From Planctomycetota bacterium (GTDB taxonomy: Bacteria; Planctomycetota; Planctomycetia; Pirellulales; PLA5): 64,000 nt of DNA. How positions within the stretch are numbered: the first letter of the stretch is position 1; each line of letters starts with the position of its first letter. Below are positions 28,837 through 36,322 of the stretch, in pieces. Position numbers and translations under genes: made by a program. The stretch covers positions 1 to 64,000 of the forward strand of contig QEVJ01000050.1 of assembly GCA_003576845.1 (NCBI GenBank), in the 5' to 3' direction. The notes under the pieces are model-generated. The model was not told where the DNA came from and made no database searches. It saw only the letters and a list, made by a program, of their open reading frames with translations.

Positions 28837-28908
28837 TGGCTTGTCCAGCAGTGAGGATGCACGTTTGACGTTGCAGCGCGAATCGCACTGCTGGACAAGC
28901 CAGCAGTG
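28837..28908. repeat. REP-like inverted repeat with self-palindromic right arm
   Basis: TGGCTTGTCCAGCAGTG (28837-28853) is repeated inverted and perfectly as CACTGCTGGACAAGCCA (28886-28902). The right arm extends to CCAGCAGTG, so CACTGCTGG-ACAAG-CCAGCAGTG (28886-28908) also folds on itself. It lies in the 406-base gap between the TIGR03032 gene and the FHA gene, where I see no other feature. Confidence 0.8.
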
Positions 28909-29024
28909 GCACACGGAACAATGGTGGAAGCGGACAGCGGCACGCGGCGCAAGCCATGGCGCCTCGAGGCGGCCCATTCGGACAGCGGCGAGAGATGCCG
29001 CCGATTGCCGCGAGCGTCCGGCGA

Positions 29025-30476
29025 CTATTCCAGGCGGCCGGCGGAGACCGTCAACGCCGCGCTCTCGTTGGGTTGCGCGGAAAGCGTTGCGGGACGGCGC
29101 GCTGGGGCGGTTTCCGGCCATGGTACGCGCGTGGTCGAAGCGCCTTCACGCGGCGGAGGGTTGTCCTCGCGCTCGACATTGGGACGCTCGGCTTCGAGGC
29201 CCGGACCCGTGTAATAGAAATCCAGGTTCCGCGAACCCCACACGACGGCCGAGAGAAACGCGGCGAGGATCACGCTGCTGGCGATCGACCAGCGGAACAT
29301 CGTGCGGCGGTAATTCCTTTTGTGCCGGACGATCAAGCGATCGAGCGATGGATCGGGAAGCGAAGACTGTGGGTTGACGGTTGCCGATGGGACGCTGAGT
29401 GCGGAATCGATAATCCCGGCAACGCGCGGATCGCCGGTAAGTTCCGCCAGCGCTGCGGGCGGCTGCGATACGCCGTTGCGGGGTGGCGGCGGCTCAAGGA
29501 CCGTGTCGCGCAGCGCGAGCGGATCGACGGTCGTGTCGGTGAACGTCGGCGTCAAGCTCGGCAGAGCCGGCAACGCGCCGTTATCCGGCTGGAAGGCCGG
29601 GTCGGCGGCGGCGGAATTCTCGGCGGCTGGGTTTTCGGCGGCGAGTTCACTGGCGACGGCCGGGCTGGCCGCGGGCGCCGAGAACGGCGCGGGTTCGCGA
29701 GCGTCCGAGCCGCCGTCGACGACGAACACAGGCGTGCTATCGGCGCTGACGGCAACGCCCGAATCGGACGCGGCGTCGGTTGCGTGCGACTTCGACTTGG
29801 CGTGGCTCCAGCGCACGAGCGTCATGCTCGGCTTACCGAGGGTGACGACATCGCCGGCCAGAACGGGACTGGCCGCGACGCGCCGGCCGCGCACGTAGGT
29901 GCCTTCACGGCTGAGCAGGTCGACGACCCAGGCGCTGCGGTCGTTCACGTAGAACAAGCAGTGATCGTGCGACACGTGGCGATTGCGCAATCGCAGGCGG
30001 CAACGCTCCGACTGGCCGACGAGCGTCACGGCGCTCGTAAGTTTTGCGCGGGCAATCCGCTCGCCGTGATGTTCGACGTCGAAGACCGGCGCATCGGCGA
30101 GGCTGTCGCCGGGGAGCGTCATGCTGCGACATTCCACTTCGCGTGGCGGCGTCGGGTTAATCGCCGGAATGCGTTCGAGGGCGATGTGATAGCCGCGCCA
30201 GACGAGGCAACCGGATCGGTAGAACGTGCCCGAGCGCCATTGCCCCGAGTGCGTAGCGAGATCGAGCCACGCGATGGCATCGTCGGTGACGTGCAGGTAG
30301 AGCGCGACGGGCAGGTCGTCTCGCAGCGGCAGCACGACGTCGCACTGCGAACTCGCGCCGAGAAGCACGAATGGCTTGTCGAATTGACATACCTGTTGCA
30401 CGCCGGGCCCGTCAATGCTTACGGACACGCCGTCGGCACACCAGAGCGAGGTCGGCGGTGACAGCACGGTCTGCAT
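29025..30476 (-). CDS. FHA-domain protein with C-terminal transmembrane helix
   Basis: The 483-residue protein starts at ATG 30476 (MQTVLSPPTSLWCADG). Residues about 1-115 form a beta-rich domain with FVLLGASSQCDVVLP that looks like a degenerate FHA domain. A second, canonical FHA domain follows (about 140-225): LVGQSERCRLRLRNRHVSHDHCLFYV ... SREGTYVRG, with the GxS...RxxS/HxH core that binds phosphothreonine. A long Ala/Pro/Ser/Asp linker (about 230-385) precedes one membrane helix (FRWSIASSVILAAFLSAVVWGS) and a short Pro-rich tail. Planctomycetes have many Ser/Thr kinases, and such proteins read out their signals at the membrane. No kinase gene is adjacent. Confidence 0.88.
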   Translation of the reverse strand: MQTVLSPPTSLWCADGVSVSIDGPGVQQVCQFDKPFVLLGASSQCDVVLPLRDDLPVALYLHVTDDAIAWLDLATHSGQWRSGTFYRSGCLVWRGYHIALERIPAINPTPPREVECRSMTLPGDSLADAPVFDVEHHGERIARAKLTSAVTLVGQSERCRLRLRNRHVSHDHCLFYVNDRSAWVVDLLSREGTYVRGRRVAASPVLAGDVVTLGKPSMTLVRWSHAKSKSHATDAASDSGVAVSADSTPVFVVDGGSDAREPAPFSAPAASPAVASELAAENPAAENSAAADPAFQPDNGALPALPSLTPTFTDTTVDPLALRDTVLEPPPPRNGVSQPPAALAELTGDPRVAGIIDSALSVPSATVNPQSSLPDPSLDRLIVRHKRNYRRTMFRWSIASSVILAAFLSAVVWGSRNLDFYYTGPGLEAERPNVEREDNPPPREGASTTRVPWPETAPARRPATLSAQPNESAALTVSAGRLE

Positions 30477-30676
30477 GGCGGCTTCGCGCAATCGCCAAGG
30501 GACGGAAACGGGACGGCAACGGTAAGGTCGTCCTTCGGCTCGCCGCTTGCAAGGCATCGCGAGCGTTGGGCAACAAGGGTCTATTGTAACCGGCGATAGG
30601 GGACGGGGGGTGCGCAGTTTTTGACGTTTTTCTGCGAACCCGGCAAGAATCGGGACGGACTGTACGGGCTATTCCG

Positions 30677-30700
30677 CGGCTGCGCCCAAAAGCGCAGCCG
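30677..30700 (-). terminator. Strong hairpin downstream of the EthD-like gene
   Basis: CGGCTGCGC and GCGCAGCCG form a perfect 9-bp stem with a CCAAAA loop, 49 bases past the stop codon of the minus-strand EthD-like gene and before the FHA gene. There is no T-run, so it is either a factor-assisted terminator or an mRNA-stabilising hairpin. Confidence 0.45.
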
Positions 30701-30748
30701 GTGCGCTGACGAATCGCCTCGCCGCGACCGTTCCGCGTTGTTCCTAGG

Positions 30749-31075
30749 TTAAGCGAAAGAGCACGGAATGAGAACTATTTCTTCGTCGAACATGAAAGAA
30801 AATCCGCCGGTCGCGAAGTTGGGGACGTCGGCGATGGCGGCCTGGCCCTCGGGAGAAGAAAGGATGGCGTCGAGGTCTGCACGGGTGTCGGCGTAGAGGC
30901 CGACGATCATGTAGTACGGCGGTTTTTCGCCGGGCACGGCCGATTCGCACTTGCCGATGGTCCAGCCCTTGAGACCCCGCATTCTCTGGGCAATCGGGAG
31001 GTGCGATTCGTGGTAATAGCGGTCGAATTCGGCCGGGTCGGTCGGGTGGCCGTAGAGCACGGTGAGGCGGTGCAT
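30749..31075 (-). CDS. EthD-family dimeric alpha-beta barrel protein
   Basis: The 108-residue protein starts at ATG 31075 (MHRLTVLYGHPTDPAEFDRYYHESHLP), the signature of EthD proteins, followed by LKGWTIGKCES, PYYMIVGLYADTRADLDAILSSPEGQAAIADVPNF and FDEEIVL. EthD proteins are ferredoxin-like folds that dimerise and act as monooxygenase helpers or small-molecule binding proteins. The start is fixed by homology because the frame upstream encodes only the translation of a GC-rich heptamer array that directly abuts the ATG, leaving no recognisable ribosome site. No partner gene is adjacent. Confidence 0.85.
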   Translation of the reverse strand: MHRLTVLYGHPTDPAEFDRYYHESHLPIAQRMRGLKGWTIGKCESAVPGEKPPYYMIVGLYADTRADLDAILSSPEGQAAIADVPNFATGGFSFMFDEEIVLIPCSFA

Positions 31076-31079
31076 GGGT

Positions 31080-31142
31080 GGGCTCGGGGCTCGGGGCTCG
31101 GGGCTCGGGGCTCGGGGCTCGGGGCTCGGGGCTCGGGGCGCG
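31080..31142. repeat. Heptamer tandem array GGGCTCG
   Basis: Eight exact copies of GGGCTCG from 31080 to 31135 plus one variant GGGCGCG. The array begins 5 bases upstream of the start codon of the minus-strand EthD-like gene, so on the coding strand C-rich heptamers occupy the place of the ribosome-binding site. Confidence 0.95.
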
Positions 31143-31401
31143 GGACTGGATAATCTATCCGCTGGCGGCAAGGTGCGTCATCTTGCAATGATTGCGGACA
31201 AATATATGCCTTCGAGCCGTGCGAGAGCGATCCGGGCGCACTCGGGGGGCAAACGGAGCAAACTCTAGACACGGCCGGCACGGCGAGTTAATAAAGAATG
31301 CGCGATTTTACCGGCTGCGGAGTCGTGAACGGCTTTCGCACCGGCCCGCCGGACCGTCCTTCCCGCCTTTTTCATTTTCCATCGCACGAGAGGATCACAC
31401 G

Positions 31402-32622
31402 ATGGGTACGTTTCGTAGTCCCACGCGGCGCGAGTTCGTCAAGGCGGCCGGTGCCGCCGTGGCCGCGCCCTACGTCATTACTTCGGCCGCGCTGGGCAAT
31501 GCCAATCGCGCCGCGGCCAGCGAACGGATCGTCATGGCCGGTATCGGCATCGGCAACATGGGCCGCGGCGATCAGGGCGCATTTCTTGGCCGCGGCGACG
31601 TGCAGTACGTGGCTACGTGCGACGTTCGCCGGGGCGCACGCGAAGGCGCGAAGGACAACGTCAACAAGAAATACAACAACTCCGACTGCAAGAGCTACGT
31701 CGACTTCCGCGAGATTCTCGGCCGCGACGATATCGACGCGGTTCACGTGGCAACGCCGGATCATTGGCACGCGATCATGGTGATCGAGGCCTGCCGGCAC
31801 GGGAAGGACGTGTATTGCCAGAAGCCGGAGTGCCGGACGCTCCGCGAAGGGTCGCTGATGGTGGAAGCGGCGCGGCGATATGCCCGCGTGGTTTCGGGCG
31901 GTAGCCAGCGGGTGCTCGAAGATTACCGCGGCATCGTCAATTCGTGCTGGGGCGGCGAGCTTGGGCCGATCAAGTCGATCAACGTCGAAGTCGGCCCGCT
32001 TTCGCAGCCGTGCAACCTGCCCGCCGAGGCGGTTCCGGACGGCATGGAATGGGATTTGTGGCTTGGCCCGGCGCCGTGGGCTCCGTACAACCATCATCGC
32101 TGCGACGGCAATTTCGGCACGAGCGGCAATAGCTGGCGATCGTACTTCGATTATTCCGGCGGCGGCATGACCGACTGGGGGGCGCACCATTTCGGCGGGG
32201 CGACGTTTGCCGTCGACGTTCGCGAGAAGCAGCCGACCGAGGTCGAATACATCATCGAAGGGGACAAGAAGTTCCTGGCGTTCAAATACGACAATGGGAT
32301 CACGATCTATCACAACAAGCCCGGCTCGAAGAACATGCAGGTCGTTGGGACGCCGGGCGAGAAGCGCGAGGCGAAGCCGGTGCCGAGCTACAAGGGGAGC
32401 GGCGGGATCTACGGCGACTTCATCGAATGCGTGAAGACCCGCGAGCGGCCGTTCCGCGACATCGAGCTGGCGATCAACACGATGGTCGTGCCGCTTATGG
32501 GCATCGTGGCGTACAAGCTCGAACGCTCGCTCAAGTGGGACGCCAAGGCGCAGCAGTTCGTCGGCGACGAGCAGGCGAATCGCAAGCTCGACCGGGCGCG
32601 GCGCGAGCCGTGGGTGCTGTAG
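31402..32622 (+). CDS. Tat-exported Gfo/Idh/MocA-family oxidoreductase
   Basis: The 406-residue protein starts at ATG 31402, preceded by GAGAGGAT. It has a twin-arginine signal (TRREFVKAAGAAVAAPYVITSAALG). The Rossmann fold opens with IVMAGIGIGNMGRGDQ, and HVATPDHWHAIMVIEACRHGKDVYCQKPECRTLREG contains the usual nicotinamide/catalytic loop (QKP in place of EKP). The C-terminal alpha/beta domain has WDLWLGPAPWAPYN and GGGMTDWGAHHF, typical of the large planctomycete secreted Gfo/Idh group acting on sugars or sugar acids with NAD(P) folded in before export. Two HEAT genes follow on the same strand and may be co-expressed. The substrate is unknown. Confidence 0.92.
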   Translation: MGTFRSPTRREFVKAAGAAVAAPYVITSAALGNANRAAASERIVMAGIGIGNMGRGDQGAFLGRGDVQYVATCDVRRGAREGAKDNVNKKYNNSDCKSYVDFREILGRDDIDAVHVATPDHWHAIMVIEACRHGKDVYCQKPECRTLREGSLMVEAARRYARVVSGGSQRVLEDYRGIVNSCWGGELGPIKSINVEVGPLSQPCNLPAEAVPDGMEWDLWLGPAPWAPYNHHRCDGNFGTSGNSWRSYFDYSGGGMTDWGAHHFGGATFAVDVREKQPTEVEYIIEGDKKFLAFKYDNGITIYHNKPGSKNMQVVGTPGEKREAKPVPSYKGSGGIYGDFIECVKTRERPFRDIELAINTMVVPLMGIVAYKLERSLKWDAKAQQFVGDEQANRKLDRARREPWVL

Positions 32623-32623
32623 G

Positions 32624-32679
32624 GTCGAGGAGCAAGGAGCAAGGATTGAGGATTGAGGATTGAGGATTGAGGATTGAAC
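32624..32679. repeat. Heptamer array AGCAAGG / ATTGAGG
   Basis: Eight consecutive 7-base units start right after the Gfo/Idh stop codon: GTCGAGG, AGCAAGG twice, ATTGAGG four times, ATTGAAC. The units share a terminal AGG while the first four bases drift, so the period is kept although the sequence changes. Confidence 0.92.
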
Positions 32680-32706
32680 GTTTCTGCCTGAACAAGGATT
32701 ATTAAT

Positions 32707-33414
32707 ATGTTGGATCAAGCGTTCGATGAACTGAACAAATACGATTGGGGCGTCGATCCGAAGGTCTTGCGGCCGATCGACGAGGCCGTCGTGAAGTGTC
32801 ACGGCGACGAGGGGGCGCGGGCGAAGCTGGAGGAACGCTTTGCGGCCGTGCTATCGAGCGACGCGCCGCGGTCGGCGAAGGATTACGTTTGCCGCAAGCT
32901 GATGCTGATCGGCTCGGCGGCGTGCGTGCCGGCGCTGGCGGCGCTGTTGGGCGAAAAGGAGTTGTCGCACATGGCGCGGTACGCGCTCGAGCGGATTCCT
33001 GCCGGCGAGGCCGCGGAAGCGCTGCGCGACGCGGCGGGTAAGCTAAGCGGCGCCTTGCAAGCCGGCGCGATTTCGTCGCTGTGCTCGCGCGGCGATGTGG
33101 GAAGCGTTTCGGTGCTCGGCGGATTGGTCGGCGATTCGGACGCGGCGGTGGTGAAAGCCGCCGCGGCGGCGCTGGGTTCGATCGGCAACGGCGATGCCGC
33201 GGCGGCGCTGGCGAAGGCCGACGCGAAGGACGCCGAGGCCAAGGTCGCGACGACCGACGCGAAGCTCGCGTGCGCGGAGAACCTGGTCTCGGCCGGCAAG
33301 AAGACCGAGGCTTTGGCGATCTACAAGTCGCTTTCCGGCGACGATCAACCGAAGCACGTGTCGCTAGCGGCCAAGCGCGGCGTGCTGGCGTGCCTGGGGT
33401 CGAAGGCGGAGTAG
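32707..33414 (+). CDS. HEAT-repeat protein
   Basis: The 235-residue Ala-rich, all-helical protein starts with MLDQAFDELNKYDWGVDPKVLRPIDEAVVKCHGDEGARAKLEERFAAVL. Helix pairs such as SAKDYVCRKLMLIGSAACVPALAALLGEKELSHMARYALERIP and DAAVVKAAAAALGSIGNGDAAAALA are HEAT or PBS-lyase-like repeats. No signal peptide is seen, so it is probably cytoplasmic, unlike its neighbour. It lies 84 bases after the Gfo/Idh gene, with a heptamer array between. HEAT solenoids bind proteins; the partner cannot be told. Confidence 0.8.
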   Translation: MLDQAFDELNKYDWGVDPKVLRPIDEAVVKCHGDEGARAKLEERFAAVLSSDAPRSAKDYVCRKLMLIGSAACVPALAALLGEKELSHMARYALERIPAGEAAEALRDAAGKLSGALQAGAISSLCSRGDVGSVSVLGGLVGDSDAAVVKAAAAALGSIGNGDAAAALAKADAKDAEAKVATTDAKLACAENLVSAGKKTEALAIYKSLSGDDQPKHVSLAAKRGVLACLGSKAE

Positions 33415-33430
33415 GCGCCATTGCGACGCC

Positions 33431-33570
33431 GTAGGTCAGGCCAAGCGGCAAATGGCGTTGTGCTCATGCGAGACGTCGTCCGCGCCGGCCTGAATCGGCG
33501 AGTGCTGTCAGGCCGGCGCGGATCGAGCCGTTCGATAATGGGCGGCCGAACGCCGCTTGGCCTGACCTAC
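33431..33570. repeat. Nested double inverted repeat (MITE-like or structured RNA element)
   Basis: Outer arms GTAGGTCAGGCCAAGCGGC (33431-33449) and GCCGCTTGGCCTGACCTAC (33552-33570) are a perfect 19-bp pair. Inner arms CCGCGCCGGCCTGA (33480-33493) and TCAGGCCGGCGCGG (33508-33521) are a perfect 14-bp pair. The spacers between outer and inner arms are 30 bases on both sides. A further imperfect inverted repeat (CACACGGAGAGACGGAG against CTCCGTTTCGCCGTGTG) follows at 33594-33650. The whole gap between the two HEAT genes is therefore repeat DNA. Confidence 0.9.
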
Positions 33571-33686
33571 ACGTGCTTACACGTGCAACCACAGAGGCAC
33601 ACGGAGAGACGGAGGCGTACTGCGAGTCTCCGTTTCGCCGTGTGCTCGTGTATTTGACGTTCGACAACTCGGCAAGGCGAATACGA

Positions 33687-35081
33687 ATGATGCGGTTTGG
33701 TTTTTTGACGCTCGTCGTAACGATGCTCATTGCTGGCGCCGGCAATCGCAACCATGCCGCAGCGCAGGACGATGCCGAGTTAGTCCAGGTCGTCGTGGAG
33801 TTGCTGGGCGACAAGGACAAGGACATCCGCGCGCTGGGGCTGGAGCAAGTGCGGACGCAGGCCAAGGGCGAGGCGGCGACGAAGTTGTTTGCCGCTCAGT
33901 TGCCGAAGCTGCCGGCCGATGCACAGGTTGGGCTGCTTTCCGCGCTGGCGGATCGCGGCGACCGGGCGGCGCGGCCCGCGGTCGTAGAACTGCTCGGCGC
34001 GAGCAAAGACGAAGCGGTGCGCGTCGCAGCGATTGCGGCGCTCGGGCCGCTCGGCAAGACGGACGACGCGACGCTGCTCGTCGGTTTGCTCAAGAGCGAT
34101 GCCAAGCCGGAAGCTGCGGCGGCGCGGAAGAGTCTCGTGCGGCTCGCGGACGACGGGGTGGGCGCGTCGATTTCGGCCCAGATGAAGGCCGCCGAGCCGG
34201 CGTTGCGGGTGGCGCTCATCGAAGTGCTCGTCGCGCGGCGCGAAAAGGCGGCGGTCGGCGATTTGCTGGCGGCCGCGGTCGACGAAAATGAAAAAGTGCG
34301 CGCCGCGGCGATGGCGGCGCTCGGCGAGCTTGCATCTGCGGAGCACGTCGGCGGAATGGTCCAGGGCGTGCTGGCTGCGACGAGCAATGCCGAGCGAGCG
34401 GCGGCGGAGAAGGCCGTCATGTTCGTCTGCGAGCGGATCGCGGATCCCGACAAGCGTGCGGAACCGCTGATTGCCGCGATGGAGGGACTCAAGCCGGAAG
34501 ATCGCGACGCGATGCTCTCGACGCTCGGGCGGATCGGCGGCGCGGCGGCGCTTGCGCGAATCGAGGCGGCGATTTCCGACACCGACGCGAAGCAGCGCGA
34601 CGTGGGCATTCGCGCAATTTGCAACTGGCCCGACGCGTCGATCGCGGCGCGGATTTTGGAATTAGCAACGAAAGCCGAAACGCCGGAGCAGCGGACGATG
34701 GCTCTGCGGGCGCTGATCCGCGTGGCGCCGCTGGCGGACAAACGCACGGACAAGGAGCGGCTCGAATTGCTGGCCAAGGCGATGAAGATGGCCCAGCGGG
34801 ACGACGAGCGAAAGCTCGTGTTGCAGCGCTCTCGGGCCGTGCGGACGGTCGAATCGCTGCGCTACGTGCTGCCGTACGTCGACGACGCGAAGCTTTCCGA
34901 AACGGCCGCGGAGTCGGTCGTCGAGTTGGCGCATCATCGGGCGCTGCGCGATGCGAACAAGGAAGAGTTTCACCGGGCGCTCGACAAGGTAATCGCGAAG
35001 AGCAAAGACGCCGTGGTCGTCGATCGGGCGAAGCGGTACAAGCGCGGCGAGACGTGGGTGCGGCCGAAGCCGAGCGGGTGA
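33687..35081 (+). CDS. Secreted HEAT-repeat protein
   Basis: The 464-residue protein starts at the paired ATGs 33687/33690. The signal peptide (MMRFGFLTLVVTMLIAGAG ... AAAQ) fixes the start; the frame upstream only translates repeat DNA. About ten HEAT-like repeats follow, for example KDKDIRALGLEQVRTQAKGEAATKLF, DEAVRVAAIAALGPLGKTDDATLL and NEKVRAAAMAALGELASAEHVGGM. It ends in a basic KRYKRGETWVRPKPSG. It is likely periplasmic and a protein-binding solenoid, plausibly a partner for the exported Gfo/Idh oxidoreductase two genes upstream; that link is inferred from position only. Confidence 0.82.
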   Translation: MMRFGFLTLVVTMLIAGAGNRNHAAAQDDAELVQVVVELLGDKDKDIRALGLEQVRTQAKGEAATKLFAAQLPKLPADAQVGLLSALADRGDRAARPAVVELLGASKDEAVRVAAIAALGPLGKTDDATLLVGLLKSDAKPEAAAARKSLVRLADDGVGASISAQMKAAEPALRVALIEVLVARREKAAVGDLLAAAVDENEKVRAAAMAALGELASAEHVGGMVQGVLAATSNAERAAAEKAVMFVCERIADPDKRAEPLIAAMEGLKPEDRDAMLSTLGRIGGAAALARIEAAISDTDAKQRDVGIRAICNWPDASIAARILELATKAETPEQRTMALRALIRVAPLADKRTDKERLELLAKAMKMAQRDDERKLVLQRSRAVRTVESLRYVLPYVDDAKLSETAAESVVELAHHRALRDANKEEFHRALDKVIAKSKDAVVVDRAKRYKRGETWVRPKPSG

Positions 35082-35082
35082 G

Positions 35083-35682
35083 TTACCCAAGCGCGGCGCG
35101 GAAGGCGGCGAGGCGCGGGGCGATTGGGCCGGGAGATTCGAGGCGGAAGTCGCCTTCGACGGGGGCGACGATGAGTTCGATGAATCGCGGGCCGGGCTGG
35201 TCGAGCGAGGTGGCCGCCTCTTGCCGCCAGCGATCGAGGTCATCGAAGGTGCGAGACGTCGAAATGCCGGCGTGTTCCGCGATGGCGACGAAATCGACGT
35301 GTTTGTGGGCGGCGCTCGCCGCGCCCGCGGCGGTGGCCTGTCCGCCGGTAACTTCGTAGACCGCGTTGTTGAAAAGGACGATCGTCAAGTTCGCGGCGCC
35401 CGAGGCCGCGACCGTGACGAGCGAGCCGAGGTTCATCAGCAGCGAGCCGTCGCCGCCAAGCACGATGAATTCTCGGTCCGGCCGGGCGAGGGCGAGGCCC
35501 AGCGCGAGCGGAATCGCGCCGCCCATCGTCGACGGCAGGTAGTGGAAGTCGAGCGGATGCTGCGAGAGCCGGGGCCATTCGCGGGCGGAACCCATCGACG
35601 TAATGACCGCCCGGTCGCCGCGAACGTCGCGCAGCACTTCAAGCGCGGCGACGAGCGGCATCGCTTTGTTCTTGCCGGCCAT
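35083..35682 (-). CDS. ThDP-dependent decarboxylase, pyrophosphate-binding (beta/ComE-like) subunit
   Basis: The 199-residue protein starts at ATG 35682, which overlaps the stop of the partner gene (TAATG). It contains the thiamine-diphosphate motif as GGDGSLLMNLGSLVTVAASGAANLTIVLFNNAVYEVTGGQ (GDG followed about 25 residues later by NN). The N-terminus VITSMGSAREWPRLSQHPLDFHYLPSTMGGAIPLALGLALARPD is typical of the C-terminal domain of sulfopyruvate or phosphonopyruvate decarboxylase. With the alpha subunit it would decarboxylate a 3-substituted pyruvate to the aldehyde. No other sulfonate or phosphonate gene is nearby, so the substrate is open. Confidence 0.85.
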   Translation of the reverse strand: MAGKNKAMPLVAALEVLRDVRGDRAVITSMGSAREWPRLSQHPLDFHYLPSTMGGAIPLALGLALARPDREFIVLGGDGSLLMNLGSLVTVAASGAANLTIVLFNNAVYEVTGGQATAAGAASAAHKHVDFVAIAEHAGISTSRTFDDLDRWRQEAATSLDQPGPRFIELIVAPVEGDFRLESPGPIAPRLAAFRAALG

Positions 35683-36167
35683 TACATGCTCCCTTCGGCC
35701 AGGAGGATGAACCCGGGCTGGTTCGCGACGAGGCACGCGCGGAAGTGTTCGGCGAGCCGAGGTTTGTCCGCTTCCGACGCAATGAGGCGGTAGTTTACGC
35801 CCCAGGCATTGAGAATCGGCTCAGCGAAGCGGCGCGCGGAGTCGGGCGAGTTCGGCACGAGATAGCTGCGATGGCCAACGATCGCCAGGATCGGTAATTG
35901 CAGATCGAACAGCGCGTTGCGGAGTGCGTCGCCCGACTCGAACATGCCGGTGGTCTGGATGACGACGAGCGGGCGGCGACCGCCGACGTGCAAGCCGGCG
36001 GCGAGCGGCCAGGCTTCGCCCTCGCGACAGACGCGGATGAGCCGCAAGTCCGGTGCGGCGATGAGGGCCGTTTCCCAGGGGCCGATTTCCGAGTCGGGAA
36101 TCCAGACGACATCGGTGATGCCGAGCGAAGTGAGTTCCGCAACGATCTCGGGGCCGGAGAAAAGCAT
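35682..36167 (-). CDS. ThDP-dependent decarboxylase, N-terminal (alpha/ComD-like) subunit
   Basis: The 161-residue protein starts at ATG 36167 (MLFSGPEIVAELTSLGITDVVWIPDSEIGPW). The DSE stretch and the following LRLIRVCREGEAWPLAAGLHVGGRRPLVVIQTTGMFESGDALRNAL hold the expected catalytic Glu (CREGEA) of the PYR domain, which activates the cofactor bound by the partner. The size equals the separate ComD-type subunit of sulfopyruvate decarboxylase. The stop shares one base with the start of the beta gene, showing translational coupling. Upstream, a 7-bp-period inverted repeat lies directly before the start codon. Confidence 0.83.
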   Translation of the reverse strand: MLFSGPEIVAELTSLGITDVVWIPDSEIGPWETALIAAPDLRLIRVCREGEAWPLAAGLHVGGRRPLVVIQTTGMFESGDALRNALFDLQLPILAIVGHRSYLVPNSPDSARRFAEPILNAWGVNYRLIASEADKPRLAEHFRACLVANQPGFILLAEGSM

Positions 36168-36173
36168 TTGGGA

Positions 36174-36318
36174 ATGCAAAATGCAAAATGAAGAATGCAG
36201 AATGAGAATTGCAGGATGGCGGGTGGGGATGGGCCAGTCAAGGTGTGCGTGGGAAACCGTGACCGCCACGCGGCATTCTTCATTCCGCGTTCTTCATTCT
36301 TCATTTTGCATTTTGCCT
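36174..36318. repeat. Inverted pair of AATGCAA-type heptamer arrays
   Basis: Left arm (36174-36217): AATGCAA, AATGCAA, AATGAAG, AATGCAG and variants. Right arm (36274-36318) is its inverse: CATTCTT, CATTTTG, CATTTTG. A 20-bp perfect match links AAAATGCAAAATGAAGAATG (36178-36197) with CATTCTTCATTTTGCATTTT (36295-36314). It fills the gap between the AnmK-like gene and the ThDP alpha-subunit gene. Confidence 0.9.
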
Positions 36319-36322
36319 TCCT

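Noticed and set aside
5199-36167. A sulfolactate/sulfopyruvate pathway from the Ldh2-type dehydrogenase and the ComDE-like pair
   Set aside because: The genes are about 29 kb apart, in unrelated neighbourhoods, and both families have many other substrates.
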